A DNA stretch of 64,000 bases from JBAZMA01 sp041649995 (GTDB taxonomy: Bacteria; Omnitrophota; Gorgyraeia; Velamenicoccales; Velamenicoccaceae). Below are positions 8,413-17,459 of the stretch, piece by piece (position 1 is the first letter of the stretch; every line of letters begins with the position of its first letter). The translations under genes and the position numbers were made by a program. Under the pieces are notes generated by a model. That model was given only the letters and a program-made list of their open reading frames with translations, did no database searches and was not told the origin of the DNA. The stretch lies in NCBI GenBank assembly GCA_041649995.1, contig JBAZMA010000010.1, positions 1 to 64,000 of the forward strand, read 5' to 3'.

Positions 8413-9369
8413 TCAACCCCCTATTGACGACATTTCAAAAAATCTCCGGCAGACTGTTTTATTATACCTGTTTTTTTTCTCAAGGGTCCGGCTGATACAG
8501 GAAGAAAGGCTTCGCAAGGCCCCGGTTTTCAGGAATTTTTTCAAATCTTCGCAATAGTCAGAATGGAGACAGGGAAAAAGCCTGCCGTCGGCGGTCACGC
8601 GCAGCCGGTTGCAAAAACAACAGAAATACCGCGTCACGGAACTGATAAATCCGATCCTCTGTCCCGAGGCAAGGCGGTAATATTCCGCCGGGCCCGAAAG
8701 CTTCTCGTTTCCCTCAAAACGCAGCTCTCCGAAACTTTTCCGGATGATCTTCCTGATCCTGGCGCTGGGCACATAAAGACCGGCAAAGGCGAGGCTGCGG
8801 CGATGCGTTGGAAAATATTCGATGAACCGCACGGTCAGGCCCTTTTGAGCGCCGAACCGGACAAAATCGTTGATCTCCCCGTCATTGCGGCCCTGCAACA
8901 AAAGCACGTTGAGACGGATATCCTTGAGTCCGCATCCGCGCGCGGCGTCAATTCCTGAAACCACTCTGCGTAACCCGTCTTTGCCCGTAAAAGAATGAAA
9001 CCGCCGTCGATCCATCGTGTCCAGGCTGATATTGATCCGGCTGACAGGCAGGCCGGGATTTTTTGATAAAAAATCCTTCAGAAGAAAACCGTTCGTCGTT
9101 AAAGACAGGACCTCGAGCCCTTTTAATCCCGCCAATCCCCTGATCAGCCGCCCCAGCCCCTTTCGCGCCAGCGGCTCTCCGCCGGTCAGGCGGATATGGC
9201 GCACACCTTTGCCCACAAAGATCTCAGACAGGCGAAGGATTTCCGGCAAAGACAAATAGTCTTCCGGAGAAAGAAAAAGGCCGCGTTTGCCTGCGCCGCA
9301 GTAAAAACAGTCGAAAAAGCACCGGTCCGTCACAGACAATCGCAAGTAAGAGCAGGGGATGGCGTTCAT
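8413..9369 (-). CDS. moaA: GTP 3',8-cyclase MoaA, radical SAM
   Basis: 318 residues. The N-terminal SAM-cluster motif C-F-F-D-C-F-Y-C starts at about residue 17. The second, substrate-binding [4Fe-4S] site is formed by the C-terminal C-C-F-C-N-R-L-R with a further Cys about 13 residues on (F-P-C-L). The classic C-terminal G-G double glycine is also present: the protein ends S-S-I-G-G. It catalyses the first step of molybdenum cofactor synthesis from GTP. The start ATG overlaps the moeA stop by 4 bp. No MoaB/MogA, MoaD or MoaE is encoded in the window. Confidence 0.95.
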   Translation of the reverse strand: MNAIPCSYLRLSVTDRCFFDCFYCGAGKRGLFLSPEDYLSLPEILRLSEIFVGKGVRHIRLTGGEPLARKGLGRLIRGLAGLKGLEVLSLTTNGFLLKDFLSKNPGLPVSRINISLDTMDRRRFHSFTGKDGLRRVVSGIDAARGCGLKDIRLNVLLLQGRNDGEINDFVRFGAQKGLTVRFIEYFPTHRRSLAFAGLYVPSARIRKIIRKSFGELRFEGNEKLSGPAEYYRLASGQRIGFISSVTRYFCCFCNRLRVTADGRLFPCLHSDYCEDLKKFLKTGALRSLSSCISRTLEKKNRYNKTVCRRFFEMSSIGG

Positions 9370-10550
9370 ATTTTCAAAAAAGAAACGCGTTCGCCCCGCT
9401 TCTTTCTTGAAAGCGGATCCATGACAAAAAAACCGTCTGCGCGGGCCACGGACAGAATGTCTGAGCTCCCCTTGAAATCCGTAGGGATAACGACATTTCT
9501 GCCCTTGCGCTGTTTTAGGCGGCCGGGCAGAAAAGAAAGGCGTTCATCCTCATTATACACGGCCCTGGCCAGAATGCCTTCCGAGAAAACAAGGTCTCCG
9601 CCCTGCCCCTGCATCTTTTCTATGGCGGGCCGGACAAAAAGCAGGAAACCGATCAGGGTGGAAATAGGGTTCCCGGGAAGCGCGAAGATCAAACTCCGCC
9701 CTTTCGTGCCGAACCAGAGAGGTTTGCCCGGCCGAATGCTGACCTTGTGAAAATGACAAACAACCCCGTTCCTGGAAAGGGCCTGCGGCAGAAGGTCTTT
9801 TTCTCCGACAGAGACTCCTCCGGTCGTGATCAGAATATCACAGGCCAGGCCGCGGGCGATCTTTCTCTCAAGCAATGGCATGCGGTCAGCCGCCTTACCC
9901 AGCAGGACCGGCTCAATCCCCATCTGCCTGAACGCCGATACAAGCATGGGGCCGGAGGCATCGCGGATAAAACCTTTAGACACCGCTGAAGAACGAACAG
10001 CCAATTCACTGCCCGTTGTCAGGATGGCGACCGCGGGACGGCAAAAGACTTTCACAGCCCGGATTCCCTGGGCCGCCAAAAGCGCCTGCTGGGCCGGGCC
10101 CAGAAGGGCGCCTTTTTTGAGAAGGCGCGCGCCTTTCTTGTATTCCCGTCCTCTCGTAAGGACATACTCTCCCCGGACACAGGCTTTCAGGGTAAGGGCG
10201 TATTCCCCGTCCACGCGCGCGTCCTCTTTCCTGAGGACCGTGTCCGTTCCCGCCGGGAGAACGGCGCCTGTAGCAATGCGCAGACATTCCCCGGAACGCA
10301 AAGACCCTTCAAAAGGTTTCCCCGCTGTAATCGCCCCTTTGATCCGCAGGCGCGCGCCGCAGGCGGATGCGTCCTGGCTTCTGAGAGCGAATCCATCCAT
10401 GATAGATTTGTTAAAATCGGGACTGTCGGAAACCGCGTCAACATCCTCGGCGAGGATCCTGCCGCAGGCTTCGGAAAGGCTCAACAGACACGCTTGGGGG
10501 GAAGGCAGGTGTTTGAAAACGAGGTTCCTGGCAAAAGGGAAAGAGAGCAT
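9366..10550 (-). CDS. moeA: Molybdopterin molybdenumtransferase MoeA
   Basis: 394 residues from the ATG at 10548-10550 (a TTG three codons earlier is possible). Family markers: D-F-N-K-S-I-M-D-G-F-A-L near residue 48, I-A-T-G-A-V-L-P-A-G near 90, the T-T-G-S-E-L segment, T-T-G-G-V-S-V-G-E-K-D and the L-P-G-N-P-I-S loop of the C-terminal MoeA domains. It inserts molybdate into adenylated molybdopterin. It starts 15 bp after the hydrogenase maturation protease gene, so the hydrogenase and Moco genes look like one transcript. Confidence 0.95.
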   Translation of the reverse strand: MLSFPFARNLVFKHLPSPQACLLSLSEACGRILAEDVDAVSDSPDFNKSIMDGFALRSQDASACGARLRIKGAITAGKPFEGSLRSGECLRIATGAVLPAGTDTVLRKEDARVDGEYALTLKACVRGEYVLTRGREYKKGARLLKKGALLGPAQQALLAAQGIRAVKVFCRPAVAILTTGSELAVRSSAVSKGFIRDASGPMLVSAFRQMGIEPVLLGKAADRMPLLERKIARGLACDILITTGGVSVGEKDLLPQALSRNGVVCHFHKVSIRPGKPLWFGTKGRSLIFALPGNPISTLIGFLLFVRPAIEKMQGQGGDLVFSEGILARAVYNEDERLSFLPGRLKQRKGRNVVIPTDFKGSSDILSVARADGFFVMDPLSRKKRGERVSFLKI

Positions 10551-10564
10551 GATTGGCAAGGCGG

Positions 10565-11056
10565 CTAAAGCCCGCCTGATTTCTGGCCTTTATTCCAGGA
10601 AAGGATGTACTCTTTGATGTTCTGCACAATACGGTTTTTGGCTTTGGCCAGCTCAGGGGTCATCTCCAATCCGTAAGAGGCGTCCTTGACCTGGATGCCG
10701 GCGACCTGGACGTCGGTCGCCAGGCCCAGAGCTTTATAGAGTTCGAGCAGGTCGGCCAGCGACAGTTCATGGGAAGAAAGTTTTTTCTGCCTGGCGTAGG
10801 TTTCTGCTTCATCCAGGCGGAAGATCTTCATGGTCGCGGGCTTGAGGCCGGCGTCCATGGCGTCGATCAAAAGGACTTTCCTGAATTCGCTGATGAAATT
10901 GATCAATCCGAAACTCGCGATCCCAAAATTCAAAAAGGCGACCTTGCCTTTCAGCTCATCCTGAAGGCGTGAAAGGATATGGATACCGATGCCATCGTCT
11001 CTGCGCAGGGTATTGCCCAGGCCGATGACGGCTATTTCACGCGATGAATTTAACAT
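10565..11056 (-). CDS. [NiFe]-hydrogenase maturation endopeptidase (HycI/HyaD/HoxW family)
   Basis: 163 residues from the ATG at 11054-11056, inside the end of the large-subunit gene (20-bp overlap). The N-terminal G-L-G-N-T-L-R-R-D-D-G-I-G motif carries the acidic Ni-sensing residue, and a second Asp lies in L-L-I-D-A-M-D-A-G. The conserved H is in S-S-H-E-L-S-L. These proteases clip the C-terminus of the large subunit after Ni insertion. Its placement right behind the large subunit identifies its substrate. Confidence 0.9.
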   Translation of the reverse strand: MLNSSREIAVIGLGNTLRRDDGIGIHILSRLQDELKGKVAFLNFGIASFGLINFISEFRKVLLIDAMDAGLKPATMKIFRLDEAETYARQKKLSSHELSLADLLELYKALGLATDVQVAGIQVKDASYGLEMTPELAKAKNRIVQNIKEYILSWNKGQKSGGL

Positions 11057-12377
11057 CAAGCAAATGCGTCGAACAGGAGATACAGGGGTCATAGGCGCGG
11101 GCCAGCATCTCCAGCGTCAAACGCATCTCCTCCTGGGTTTGAGAACCGACGATCTCAGGGACGATCTTTCTCATGTCGGCCTCCAGGTTGTTGATGTTCT
11201 GATTGGTAGGGATAATGCAGTTGGCTGCCGAAACCACGCCGTCCTTGCCCACCGTGTAGTCGTGGAACAGAATGCCGCGCGGCACTTCCACGGCCCCCAC
11301 GCCCCTGCCGGCCCTGGTCTTTACGGGCCATTGGTCTTTTAAAGGGAACATCGTGGAAAGCACTTTTTCCTCGTCGATACCCTCCTTGAGCAGGCGATCC
11401 AGGATGACAATGGATTCTTCAAGACAATGGCCCCACTCAACAATCTGGGCCATCGTATTCATAAACGTGTTGTGACAGGGCCTTTTCAATCCCAGGTCAG
11501 AGGCGATCTGCAGGGATTTTTTGCCCAGCTGATGCCCGTTCAGATTGAACCGCGCCAGCGCACCCACCATGTAGGGCGCCTGATCGACGCTCACGAACTT
11601 CGCCGAAGAATAATCCCTCACCTCTTCCTTGATGACAGTCAGGTAGTCCTGGGGGTCGACCATTTTGCGGCCGTCGATATTGATCTGGCCGTCGTAAAAA
11701 GCGTATTCTTCATCGCAAGACAGGGCCACATACTGGGCCTTGCGCTCAAAATCCGGGAATTTCAGCGTCTTAAAAAGAGCGACGGTCTCGTCATAATCCG
11801 CCCGCGCCTCCGCCATCATGGACCGCAGCTTCTGCAGCTGCGATTTTTCCGGCACCCGCGTCAAGCCTCCGATACAGTATGCGATCGGATGCGTGTGACG
11901 GCCGGCCAGGACATCGCCCGCCCAGTCGGAAAGTTTTTTCATGCGGAACGCGCGGTCAATGACAGGCCGATGGGTCTTGACCAGCGGCATGATGCTTTTG
12001 ACGCCCAAAAGATCGGGCGCCACCAGAATATAGGCGTGCAGGAGATGGCTGTCCATCTGCTCGGTGTGCAGGAGGAGTTTGCGCAAAAGGACGGTGTGCT
12101 CGTGCGGGGTGACGCCGATGGCTTTTTCGGAGGCCTTCAAGGACGCCAGGCTGTGGCCGCAGGCGCAGATGCCGCAAATCCTGGAAGTCAGATGCTGGGC
12201 TTCATAAACCAGCCTGCCGCGCAGCATGGTCTCAAAGAACCGCGGAGATTCGATGACGCTGAACCGGCAGTCCTTGAGTTCGCCATTAGTAACGTCCACG
12301 GTGATATCGCCGTGGCCCTCGACGCGTGTCAGATAATGAACATTGATCTTAACGTCCTTTGGGGAACTCTTTTTCAT
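11037..12377 (-). CDS. hydA: Group 3b [NiFe] hydrogenase large (alpha) subunit
   Basis: 446 residues. Both Ni-Fe ligand motifs are intact: R-I-C-G-I-C-A-C-G-H near residue 63 and D-P-C-I-S-C-S-T-H at the C-terminus. Only about eight residues follow the final His, so the peptide expected to be removed by the maturation protease is short, as seen in group 3 enzymes. With the beta, gamma and delta subunits it forms the cytoplasmic NAD(P)-coupled (sulf)hydrogenase. The start ATG lies 29 bp inside the delta-subunit gene, implying coupled translation. Confidence 0.93.
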   Translation of the reverse strand: MKKSSPKDVKINVHYLTRVEGHGDITVDVTNGELKDCRFSVIESPRFFETMLRGRLVYEAQHLTSRICGICACGHSLASLKASEKAIGVTPHEHTVLLRKLLLHTEQMDSHLLHAYILVAPDLLGVKSIMPLVKTHRPVIDRAFRMKKLSDWAGDVLAGRHTHPIAYCIGGLTRVPEKSQLQKLRSMMAEARADYDETVALFKTLKFPDFERKAQYVALSCDEEYAFYDGQINIDGRKMVDPQDYLTVIKEEVRDYSSAKFVSVDQAPYMVGALARFNLNGHQLGKKSLQIASDLGLKRPCHNTFMNTMAQIVEWGHCLEESIVILDRLLKEGIDEEKVLSTMFPLKDQWPVKTRAGRGVGAVEVPRGILFHDYTVGKDGVVSAANCIIPTNQNINNLEADMRKIVPEIVGSQTQEEMRLTLEMLARAYDPCISCSTHLLDVKFIA

Positions 12378-13140
12378 ATTTGACTCTCTCTTTTTGAGTG
12401 TTGCAGTAGAGCGTGAATTTATCCAGGACCTCCTGCACGGTCAGACCGTACTTGTCCAGAATATCTTTGGCCGCGTCCGTGGCGGGATTATCGATCAGGC
12501 CCCGACAGCCGACGCACGGCGCGCCGTTATTGGGAAGCCAGGAATTGCAGCCCGCCCTTGTCACCGGCCCCAGACAAAACTGCCCCTTATCGTACATGCA
12601 GACATTCTCATTCTGCTTGCATTCCACGCACACGGGATATTTGGGAACATCATACGGCTTGCCCTGCAATACGCATTGCATGACTTTCACAAATTCAGGT
12701 CCGTAAATCGGGCAGCCGTGAATGTAATAATCAACGCGAACGACCGCATCGATCGGCTTGGTCGCAAAAGCGTCCTTGACCGGATCCACCAGGCCGTATA
12801 CGGTTTTTTTCTGTTCTTCCAGCGACTGCAGATTCTTGAGATTGTTGACCCCTCCGGTCGCCGCGCAAGCGCCCAGGGCAACGATGACTTTCGCCTTGGC
12901 CGCGATGGCTTTGAGCCTGGTCTCGTCCCTCTGGGAAACAATGCTTCCTTCGATCACAGCGACATCGTATTCCTGGCCTTCCTCACTCATGATTTCCCGA
13001 AAATTAACAACATCGACGGCTTGCGTCAATTCCAGCAGCTGCCCGCCGAGATTGGCAACCTGCAACTGGCATCCCTCGCAGTCCGTGAATTCGAAAAACG
13101 CGACCTTTGGCTTCGGCTTGTCCGCCTTAGGATTTGACAT
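12349..13140 (-). CDS. hydD: Group 3b [NiFe] hydrogenase small (delta) subunit
   Basis: 263 residues. The N-terminal T-D-C-E-G-C-Q (residues 19-25) plus later G-A-C-A-A-T-G-G and H-G-C-P hold the proximal [4Fe-4S] ligands. Two more cluster motifs follow in the C-terminal half (C-V-E-C-K-Q-N-E-N-V-C and C-N-S-W with C-V-G-C). No twin-arginine signal is present, so it is cytoplasmic. It relays electrons between the Ni-Fe site in HydA and the HydB/HydG module. It overlaps hydG by 14 bp and hydA by 29 bp. Confidence 0.93.
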   Translation of the reverse strand: MSNPKADKPKPKVAFFEFTDCEGCQLQVANLGGQLLELTQAVDVVNFREIMSEEGQEYDVAVIEGSIVSQRDETRLKAIAAKAKVIVALGACAATGGVNNLKNLQSLEEQKKTVYGLVDPVKDAFATKPIDAVVRVDYYIHGCPIYGPEFVKVMQCVLQGKPYDVPKYPVCVECKQNENVCMYDKGQFCLGPVTRAGCNSWLPNNGAPCVGCRGLIDNPATDAAKDILDKYGLTVQEVLDKFTLYCNTQKERVKYEKEFPKGR

Positions 13141-14002
13141 GATGACACTCCCCTTCGTGGCATTCCCCTTCCATGGCCTTTAACTGTTCGAAGGTAAAGA
13201 CCGGCCCGCTCTGGCAGACATAGACCCCGCGGATCTGGCAGTGACCGCACTTGCCGAGACCGCATTTCATTTTGCGCTCCAGGGACACGATGATCTGATG
13301 AGTAGGGATCTCCTTTTTGAGCAATTCGACGATGACGAATTTATACATGATGGGCGGGCCTACGACGACCGCGTAGGTCTTTTTCGGCTCAATGGAAGCC
13401 CCGGGAATAAGGCTTGTGATCAGGCCCACATTGCCTTTCCAGTCCGGATCTGCCCTGTCCACCGTGCAGTTGAATTTGATATCCGTGCGTTTCTGCCAAT
13501 CCTCGATCTCCTCGCCAAAGAGCATATCTTTGGGCGTCTTGCATCCCAAGAGGATCTGAACGTCCCCGAAATCCTTACGCTGGTCAAGAATGTAATGGAT
13601 CAGGGAACGCAGCGGGACGATCCCCAGCCCTCCGGCCACGATCAGGATGTTGTTGCCTTTCATTTCATCCAAGGGAAAGCCGTGGCCAAAGGGCCCCCGG
13701 ATCCCCACATAGGAGCCGGCCGCGAGGCGATGCAGGGCGCTTGTCAGCGTGCCGACCCTGCGGACGGTGAGTTCAAAAAATCCTTTTTCGGTCGGAGAAG
13801 AACAAACCGAAATGGGGGCCTCGCCCACGCCGAACAAAGAAACCTGGACAAATTGACCCGGCGTATGTTCCAGATCCTGGCCCGCCAGTTCGATCCTGAA
13901 AAGCTTTTCAAATTCCGTAACCTGCTGCGCCTTGATGATATGGCCGCGGACCGGCTTGTAAGGAGAGGTCTTCAAAAGTTCCTGATACGTCTGCTCGTTC
14001 AC
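13127..14002 (-). CDS. hydG: Hydrogenase gamma subunit, FAD/NAD(P)-binding with C-terminal [2Fe-2S]
   Basis: 291 residues. The N-terminal ferredoxin-NADP reductase-like barrel contains the FAD loop (I-S-V-C-S-S-P near residue 60) and G-P-F-G-H-G-F-P. The NAD(P)-binding part shows I-V-A-G-G-L-G-I-V-P-L-R and V-V-G-P-P-I-M-Y. A C-terminal C-G-L-G-K-C-G-H-C with a fourth Cys eight residues on binds a [2Fe-2S] cluster, as in sulfhydrogenase gamma and dihydroorotate dehydrogenase electron-transfer subunits. It links H2 oxidation/evolution to NAD(P)(H). The start overlaps the hydB stop by 4 bp. Confidence 0.92.
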   Translation of the reverse strand: MNEQTYQELLKTSPYKPVRGHIIKAQQVTEFEKLFRIELAGQDLEHTPGQFVQVSLFGVGEAPISVCSSPTEKGFFELTVRRVGTLTSALHRLAAGSYVGIRGPFGHGFPLDEMKGNNILIVAGGLGIVPLRSLIHYILDQRKDFGDVQILLGCKTPKDMLFGEEIEDWQKRTDIKFNCTVDRADPDWKGNVGLITSLIPGASIEPKKTYAVVVGPPIMYKFVIVELLKKEIPTHQIIVSLERKMKCGLGKCGHCQIRGVYVCQSGPVFTFEQLKAMEGECHEGECHHVKS

Positions 14003-15039
14003 TGTCCCCTCCTTTCATCCAAAAGAGAATTCACGGTTTCAATCAGGCTGATGCCGGCCATGCAGGTGCGCGTGCAGCGGCCGCAGCCCGTGCAGAAATA
14101 CTTGTTATATTTCACCACGGGATAACGGAATTTCCGGAAATATCTGTGCCGTTGACGGGCGTCCCGGCCCGGCCGGAAATCTTCGCCTGTGGCGACTTTA
14201 GCGAAATCGTCCATCTGGCAATAGCTCCAGACCCTCGATCGGACGCCGTCGTTCATGTTCAGGGTCAAATCGTCGGTGATATCAAAGCAATAACACGTGG
14301 GGCAGACCGCCGTGCAATTCGTGCAGCCCACGCATCTGCGGCCCACGTCCTTCCACACAGCGCTGAAAAATTCCTTATCAAAAGCCTCTTCGACCTCCCG
14401 GATATCACCCTTAAATTCGTTCGCGAATTTTTTGAGTTTCCCGTCCTGAGCTTTTTTCAGACGCTGTTTGTCCTGTTCGCCCATCTCGCGGATATAGCTC
14501 TTGTCCCGGACGAGATCTTCGCCTTTTTTGGAATTGATATGCATGGCGAAATCATCGCCGCCGATATCCGTCAGCATCACGTCATAGCCGCCCCGCGGAA
14601 CATGATTGCCAACCGCAGCGCAGGAGGCGTATTTGTCGCAATAAAACATGCATTCAAATCCGATGACGGTTATCTTCTCCTTGCGGTTAAGAAAATTGGG
14701 GTCGGCAGGGGTATCGGAAAAGACGGCGTCCAGGCATTGAATACCGGCGATATCACACGTATGCACGGCAAACAGGATGACTTCGTCAAATTCCTTGATG
14801 GCTTTTTCCGTGCCGAAAGGCTCGACCCGAAATTTCAAAAGCGGCTCTTTTTGAGGGAAGTAATACTTTTTGGGAGGCAGGATCGTCGGAATATAAACCA
14901 AAGACATTTCCTCAAATTCCTCGACAGGGCTGAACACAAACTGTGTTTCTTTCTTCTTCGGGCCGAAGATCTTCCCATGCTTCTTCAGGGAATCAAACCA
15001 GCGCGGCATATCCTTCTTCGCGATAATCGCCTGCTTCAT
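13999..15039 (-). CDS. hydB: Hydrogenase beta subunit, 4Fe-4S dicluster protein
   Basis: 346 residues. Two ferredoxin-type clusters near the C-terminus: C-V-G-C-T-N-C-T-A-V-C-P (about residue 238) and C-T-G-C-G-R-C-T-R-T-C (about residue 317). The N-terminal part is the typical HydB/sulfite-reductase A region. In Pyrococcus-type sulfhydrogenases this subunit can reduce polysulfide or pass electrons to the gamma subunit. The hydB-G-D-A order is the canonical one. It lies 5 bp downstream of the short hypA. Confidence 0.92.
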   Translation of the reverse strand: MKQAIIAKKDMPRWFDSLKKHGKIFGPKKKETQFVFSPVEEFEEMSLVYIPTILPPKKYYFPQKEPLLKFRVEPFGTEKAIKEFDEVILFAVHTCDIAGIQCLDAVFSDTPADPNFLNRKEKITVIGFECMFYCDKYASCAAVGNHVPRGGYDVMLTDIGGDDFAMHINSKKGEDLVRDKSYIREMGEQDKQRLKKAQDGKLKKFANEFKGDIREVEEAFDKEFFSAVWKDVGRRCVGCTNCTAVCPTCYCFDITDDLTLNMNDGVRSRVWSYCQMDDFAKVATGEDFRPGRDARQRHRYFRKFRYPVVKYNKYFCTGCGRCTRTCMAGISLIETVNSLLDERRGQ

Positions 15040-15043
15040 TTTC

Positions 15044-15310
15044 TTACCCCCTGTCCTCTCGTGCTCCTTCGAATGACACGCTCACCAGCCTGGCTTCCGG
15101 CCCGCAAAAGACCTTATGGATCTCAAGGTCCGCCTCCTGCCACGGCGTGCCGCTGACGGCCTGTTTGAAATGCTCGCGGAAATGCTCCTGGTCCCACCCT
15201 CCGAACTCAGACAACTCAAAATGAAAACAGCGGATGAGACGTCCGGCGTGGTCTTGCTGGACCCGGCGGATCACCTCCAGCATGCCTTGCATCAATTTTG
15301 TTTCGTGCAT
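15044..15310 (-). CDS. hypA: HypA-like nickel chaperone lacking the zinc-binding loop
   Basis: 88 residues from the ATG at 15308-15310, chosen because HypA proteins start M-H-E with the Ni-binding His at position 2; an in-frame extension upstream has no family similarity. The first ~70 residues fit HypA (the F-E-L-S-E-F-G-G strand and the F-x-x-H-F helix). Normal HypA is about 113 residues and carries two Cx2C zinc pairs, whereas only isolated cysteines remain here. It may still bind Ni but cannot form the usual zinc site. It sits between hypE and hydB in the operon. Confidence 0.75.
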   Translation of the reverse strand: MHETKLMQGMLEVIRRVQQDHAGRLIRCFHFELSEFGGWDQEHFREHFKQAVSGTPWQEADLEIHKVFCGPEARLVSVSFEGAREDRG

Positions 15311-15329
15311 GGGTTTAAAAACCCTTCCG

Positions 15330-16328
15330 TTAGCAGATACGGGGGATGGGCTCGGCGACGGGCATCCCGAGGATACGCGACCCACCGGACGATGTCTTCA
15401 GGTACACCTTCGACTTTTTCTCAGGGAGGACTTCCCCTATCAAAGCAGCCTGCCGGCAAGAAGGAATGGATGTCAGGATTTTCAGGGCCCGGTTCGCCTG
15501 GGCTTCGGGGACAAAAAAAAGCATTTTGCCCTCATTGGCGATCTCCAGGATTTCCAACCCCAAAAGCTCGCTTAACGACCTGCAGGAGGCCGTCACAGGA
15601 ACCTTCTTTTCGTAGAAAGCCAGGGAGTATCCGCAGGATTGAGCGATCTCATTGGCTGCGGCTGATATCCCCCCACGGGTGGGGTCTCTCATGAAATGGA
15701 TATCAATATGATGTTGAAGTAACAATTTTACAATACCCCAAAGCGATTTGCAATCGCTTTTTAGGGAAGAGGCCAGCGGCAACTTCTCCCTGGCGGACAA
15801 CACGCTCAATCCGTGCTGGCCGACAGGGCCGTTTACCAGGATCTTGTCTGAGGGGCGTATCAGGCAGCTGGTCAGAGTTTTATGGATTTTCCCGATCCCT
15901 GTTGTATTGATAAATATCCTGTCCGCCTTTCCCCGCGGAACGACTTTCGTGTCCCCTGTCACGACCGAAACCCCGCAGGCGCGCGCCTCGCGCGCCATGG
16001 AGCCGGCGATCTTCTCCAGGACATCAAAGCCCAAACCTTCTTCCAGGATAAAAGAAACGGAAAAATACATCGGTTCGGCCGCGCAGGAAGCCAGGTCATT
16101 GACGGTCCCGCACACCGCCAGCTTGCCGATGTCGCCCCCCGGAAAAATGATGGGATCAACGACAAAAGAATCCGTGGTCATGGCCAGCCGGCCGTCCATC
16201 GCCGGCAAAGCGGCCGCGTCGTCCGATGCCCTCAAAAAAATATTGTTGAACCTGGAAAAGAAAACATCGCGGACCAATTTTTGCGTTAAGGACCCGCCGC
16301 TGCCATGGGAAAGCGTGATATGTTCCAT
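15330..16328 (-). CDS. hypE: Hydrogenase expression/formation protein HypE
   Basis: 332 residues from the ATG at 16326-16328. N-terminal I-T-L-S-H-G-S-G-G, then the ATP-binding PurM-like fold with D-D-A-A-A-L and T-T-D-S-F-V-V-D-P. The R-D-P-T-R-G-G motif lies in the C-terminal half, and the protein ends in P-R-I-C, the terminal Cys that accepts carbamoyl and is dehydrated to thiocyanate. It provides the CN ligand of the Ni-Fe site together with HypF. Confidence 0.95.
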   Translation of the reverse strand: MEHITLSHGSGGSLTQKLVRDVFFSRFNNIFLRASDDAAALPAMDGRLAMTTDSFVVDPIIFPGGDIGKLAVCGTVNDLASCAAEPMYFSVSFILEEGLGFDVLEKIAGSMAREARACGVSVVTGDTKVVPRGKADRIFINTTGIGKIHKTLTSCLIRPSDKILVNGPVGQHGLSVLSAREKLPLASSLKSDCKSLWGIVKLLLQHHIDIHFMRDPTRGGISAAANEIAQSCGYSLAFYEKKVPVTASCRSLSELLGLEILEIANEGKMLFFVPEAQANRALKILTSIPSCRQAALIGEVLPEKKSKVYLKTSSGGSRILGMPVAEPIPRIC

Positions 16329-16365
16329 ATTTTTCACAAAAAGATTAAACGGTTTTCGCGATGAT

Positions 16366-17457
16366 CTACACCCGGCATTCAAAATGCGTCCGGCAGGAGC
16401 CTTCCCGCGAGACCATGCAGGGCCCTTTGGGCGATAACGGCGAACAGGCGCGGCCGAAATAAGGGCATCGCGCGGGCGCCGTCTTCCCTTTCAGGACATC
16501 GGCGCATAAACACCCCAAGGCCGCGGATTTTTTATCCGCGGATTCCTTCAAACCGAAGGCCAGCGCGGCATCCAGGAAAGAGTAGCCGTGCCGGAAAAAA
16601 AGGCCGCTTCCGGGGATAACACCCAAGCCCCTCCACACGCTGTCTCTGGAAACAAAAACCTCATTCAATATCCGCCGGGCGCGCGCGTTCCCTTGCGGCC
16701 TGACCACGCGCTCATAGGCGTTCCCCAAAATCGGCTTTTTCAAAACCACCGCTTCCACGATCCTGTAAATGCCCGTCAGGATATCCATGGGTTCAAAACC
16801 GCAGACAACCGAAGGCAGGCGCGTCAGGCGGGAAACCTCCTTATAAGCGCTCAGGCCCGTGATGACGCTGACATGACCGGGAAGAATAAAACCGTCGAGC
16901 TTCAGGCCCTTGTCCGAACCCAAAGCCATTAGGGCCTGCGGGATCGTCTTGTGGCCTGAATAAATCCTGAGGTTCTTTAGCCCTTCTTTTTTCGCCGCCT
17001 TTGCCAAAAGGGCGGTGCCCGGGGCCGTGGTTTCAAATCCGACGGCCAGAAAAACGACCTGCCGCGCAGGCAGGGCTTTGGCCATCTTCAGAACGTCAAG
17101 CGCGGATGTAACGACGCGGATATCAGCCCCGAGGCCGCGTGCGCCTTCCAGGGAAGTCCCTGCCGCCGGCACCCTGAGCATATCGGCATATGTGGCCAGG
17201 GTCATATTTTTGCGGCGAGCCAGGGCCAGGGCATTGGCGAGATAGGAATCGCTGGTCACGCAGACCGGGCATCCCGGGCCTGAGATCAACCGGATCTTTT
17301 CAGACAAGATAGACGGCAGGCCGAACCTGCGGATCGCGGCGGTATGCGTGCCGCAGACCTCCATAATCTTCAAAGCCCTGCCCGCGCAGAGCGCGTTGAT
17401 CCTTTTCGCCAAAGCCAGACAGTCGACGGAAGACCGGAAATCATCCACATATTTCAT
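16366..17457 (-). CDS. hypD: Hydrogenase formation protein HypD
   Basis: 363 residues from the ATG at 17455-17457; a GTG two codons earlier overlaps the hypC stop (GTGA) and is an alternative start. Conserved HypD motifs are present: M-E-V-C-G-T-H-T near residue 32, G-P-G-C-P-V-C-V-T near 61, and G-F-E-T-T-A-P near 140. The C-terminal cysteine set for the [4Fe-4S] cluster is also there. With HypC it is the scaffold for assembling Fe(CN)2CO. Confidence 0.95.
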   Translation of the reverse strand: MKYVDDFRSSVDCLALAKRINALCAGRALKIMEVCGTHTAAIRRFGLPSILSEKIRLISGPGCPVCVTSDSYLANALALARRKNMTLATYADMLRVPAAGTSLEGARGLGADIRVVTSALDVLKMAKALPARQVVFLAVGFETTAPGTALLAKAAKKEGLKNLRIYSGHKTIPQALMALGSDKGLKLDGFILPGHVSVITGLSAYKEVSRLTRLPSVVCGFEPMDILTGIYRIVEAVVLKKPILGNAYERVVRPQGNARARRILNEVFVSRDSVWRGLGVIPGSGLFFRHGYSFLDAALAFGLKESADKKSAALGCLCADVLKGKTAPARCPYFGRACSPLSPKGPCMVSREGSCRTHFECRV

Positions 17458-17459
17458 GC

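Noticed and set aside
11427..12383. Long plus-strand ORF (318 codons)
   Set aside because: It lies opposite the hydrogenase large-subunit gene, whose motifs are complete; the plus product has no recognisable domain. The same holds for 12343-13137, 13241-14125 and 14146-15156.
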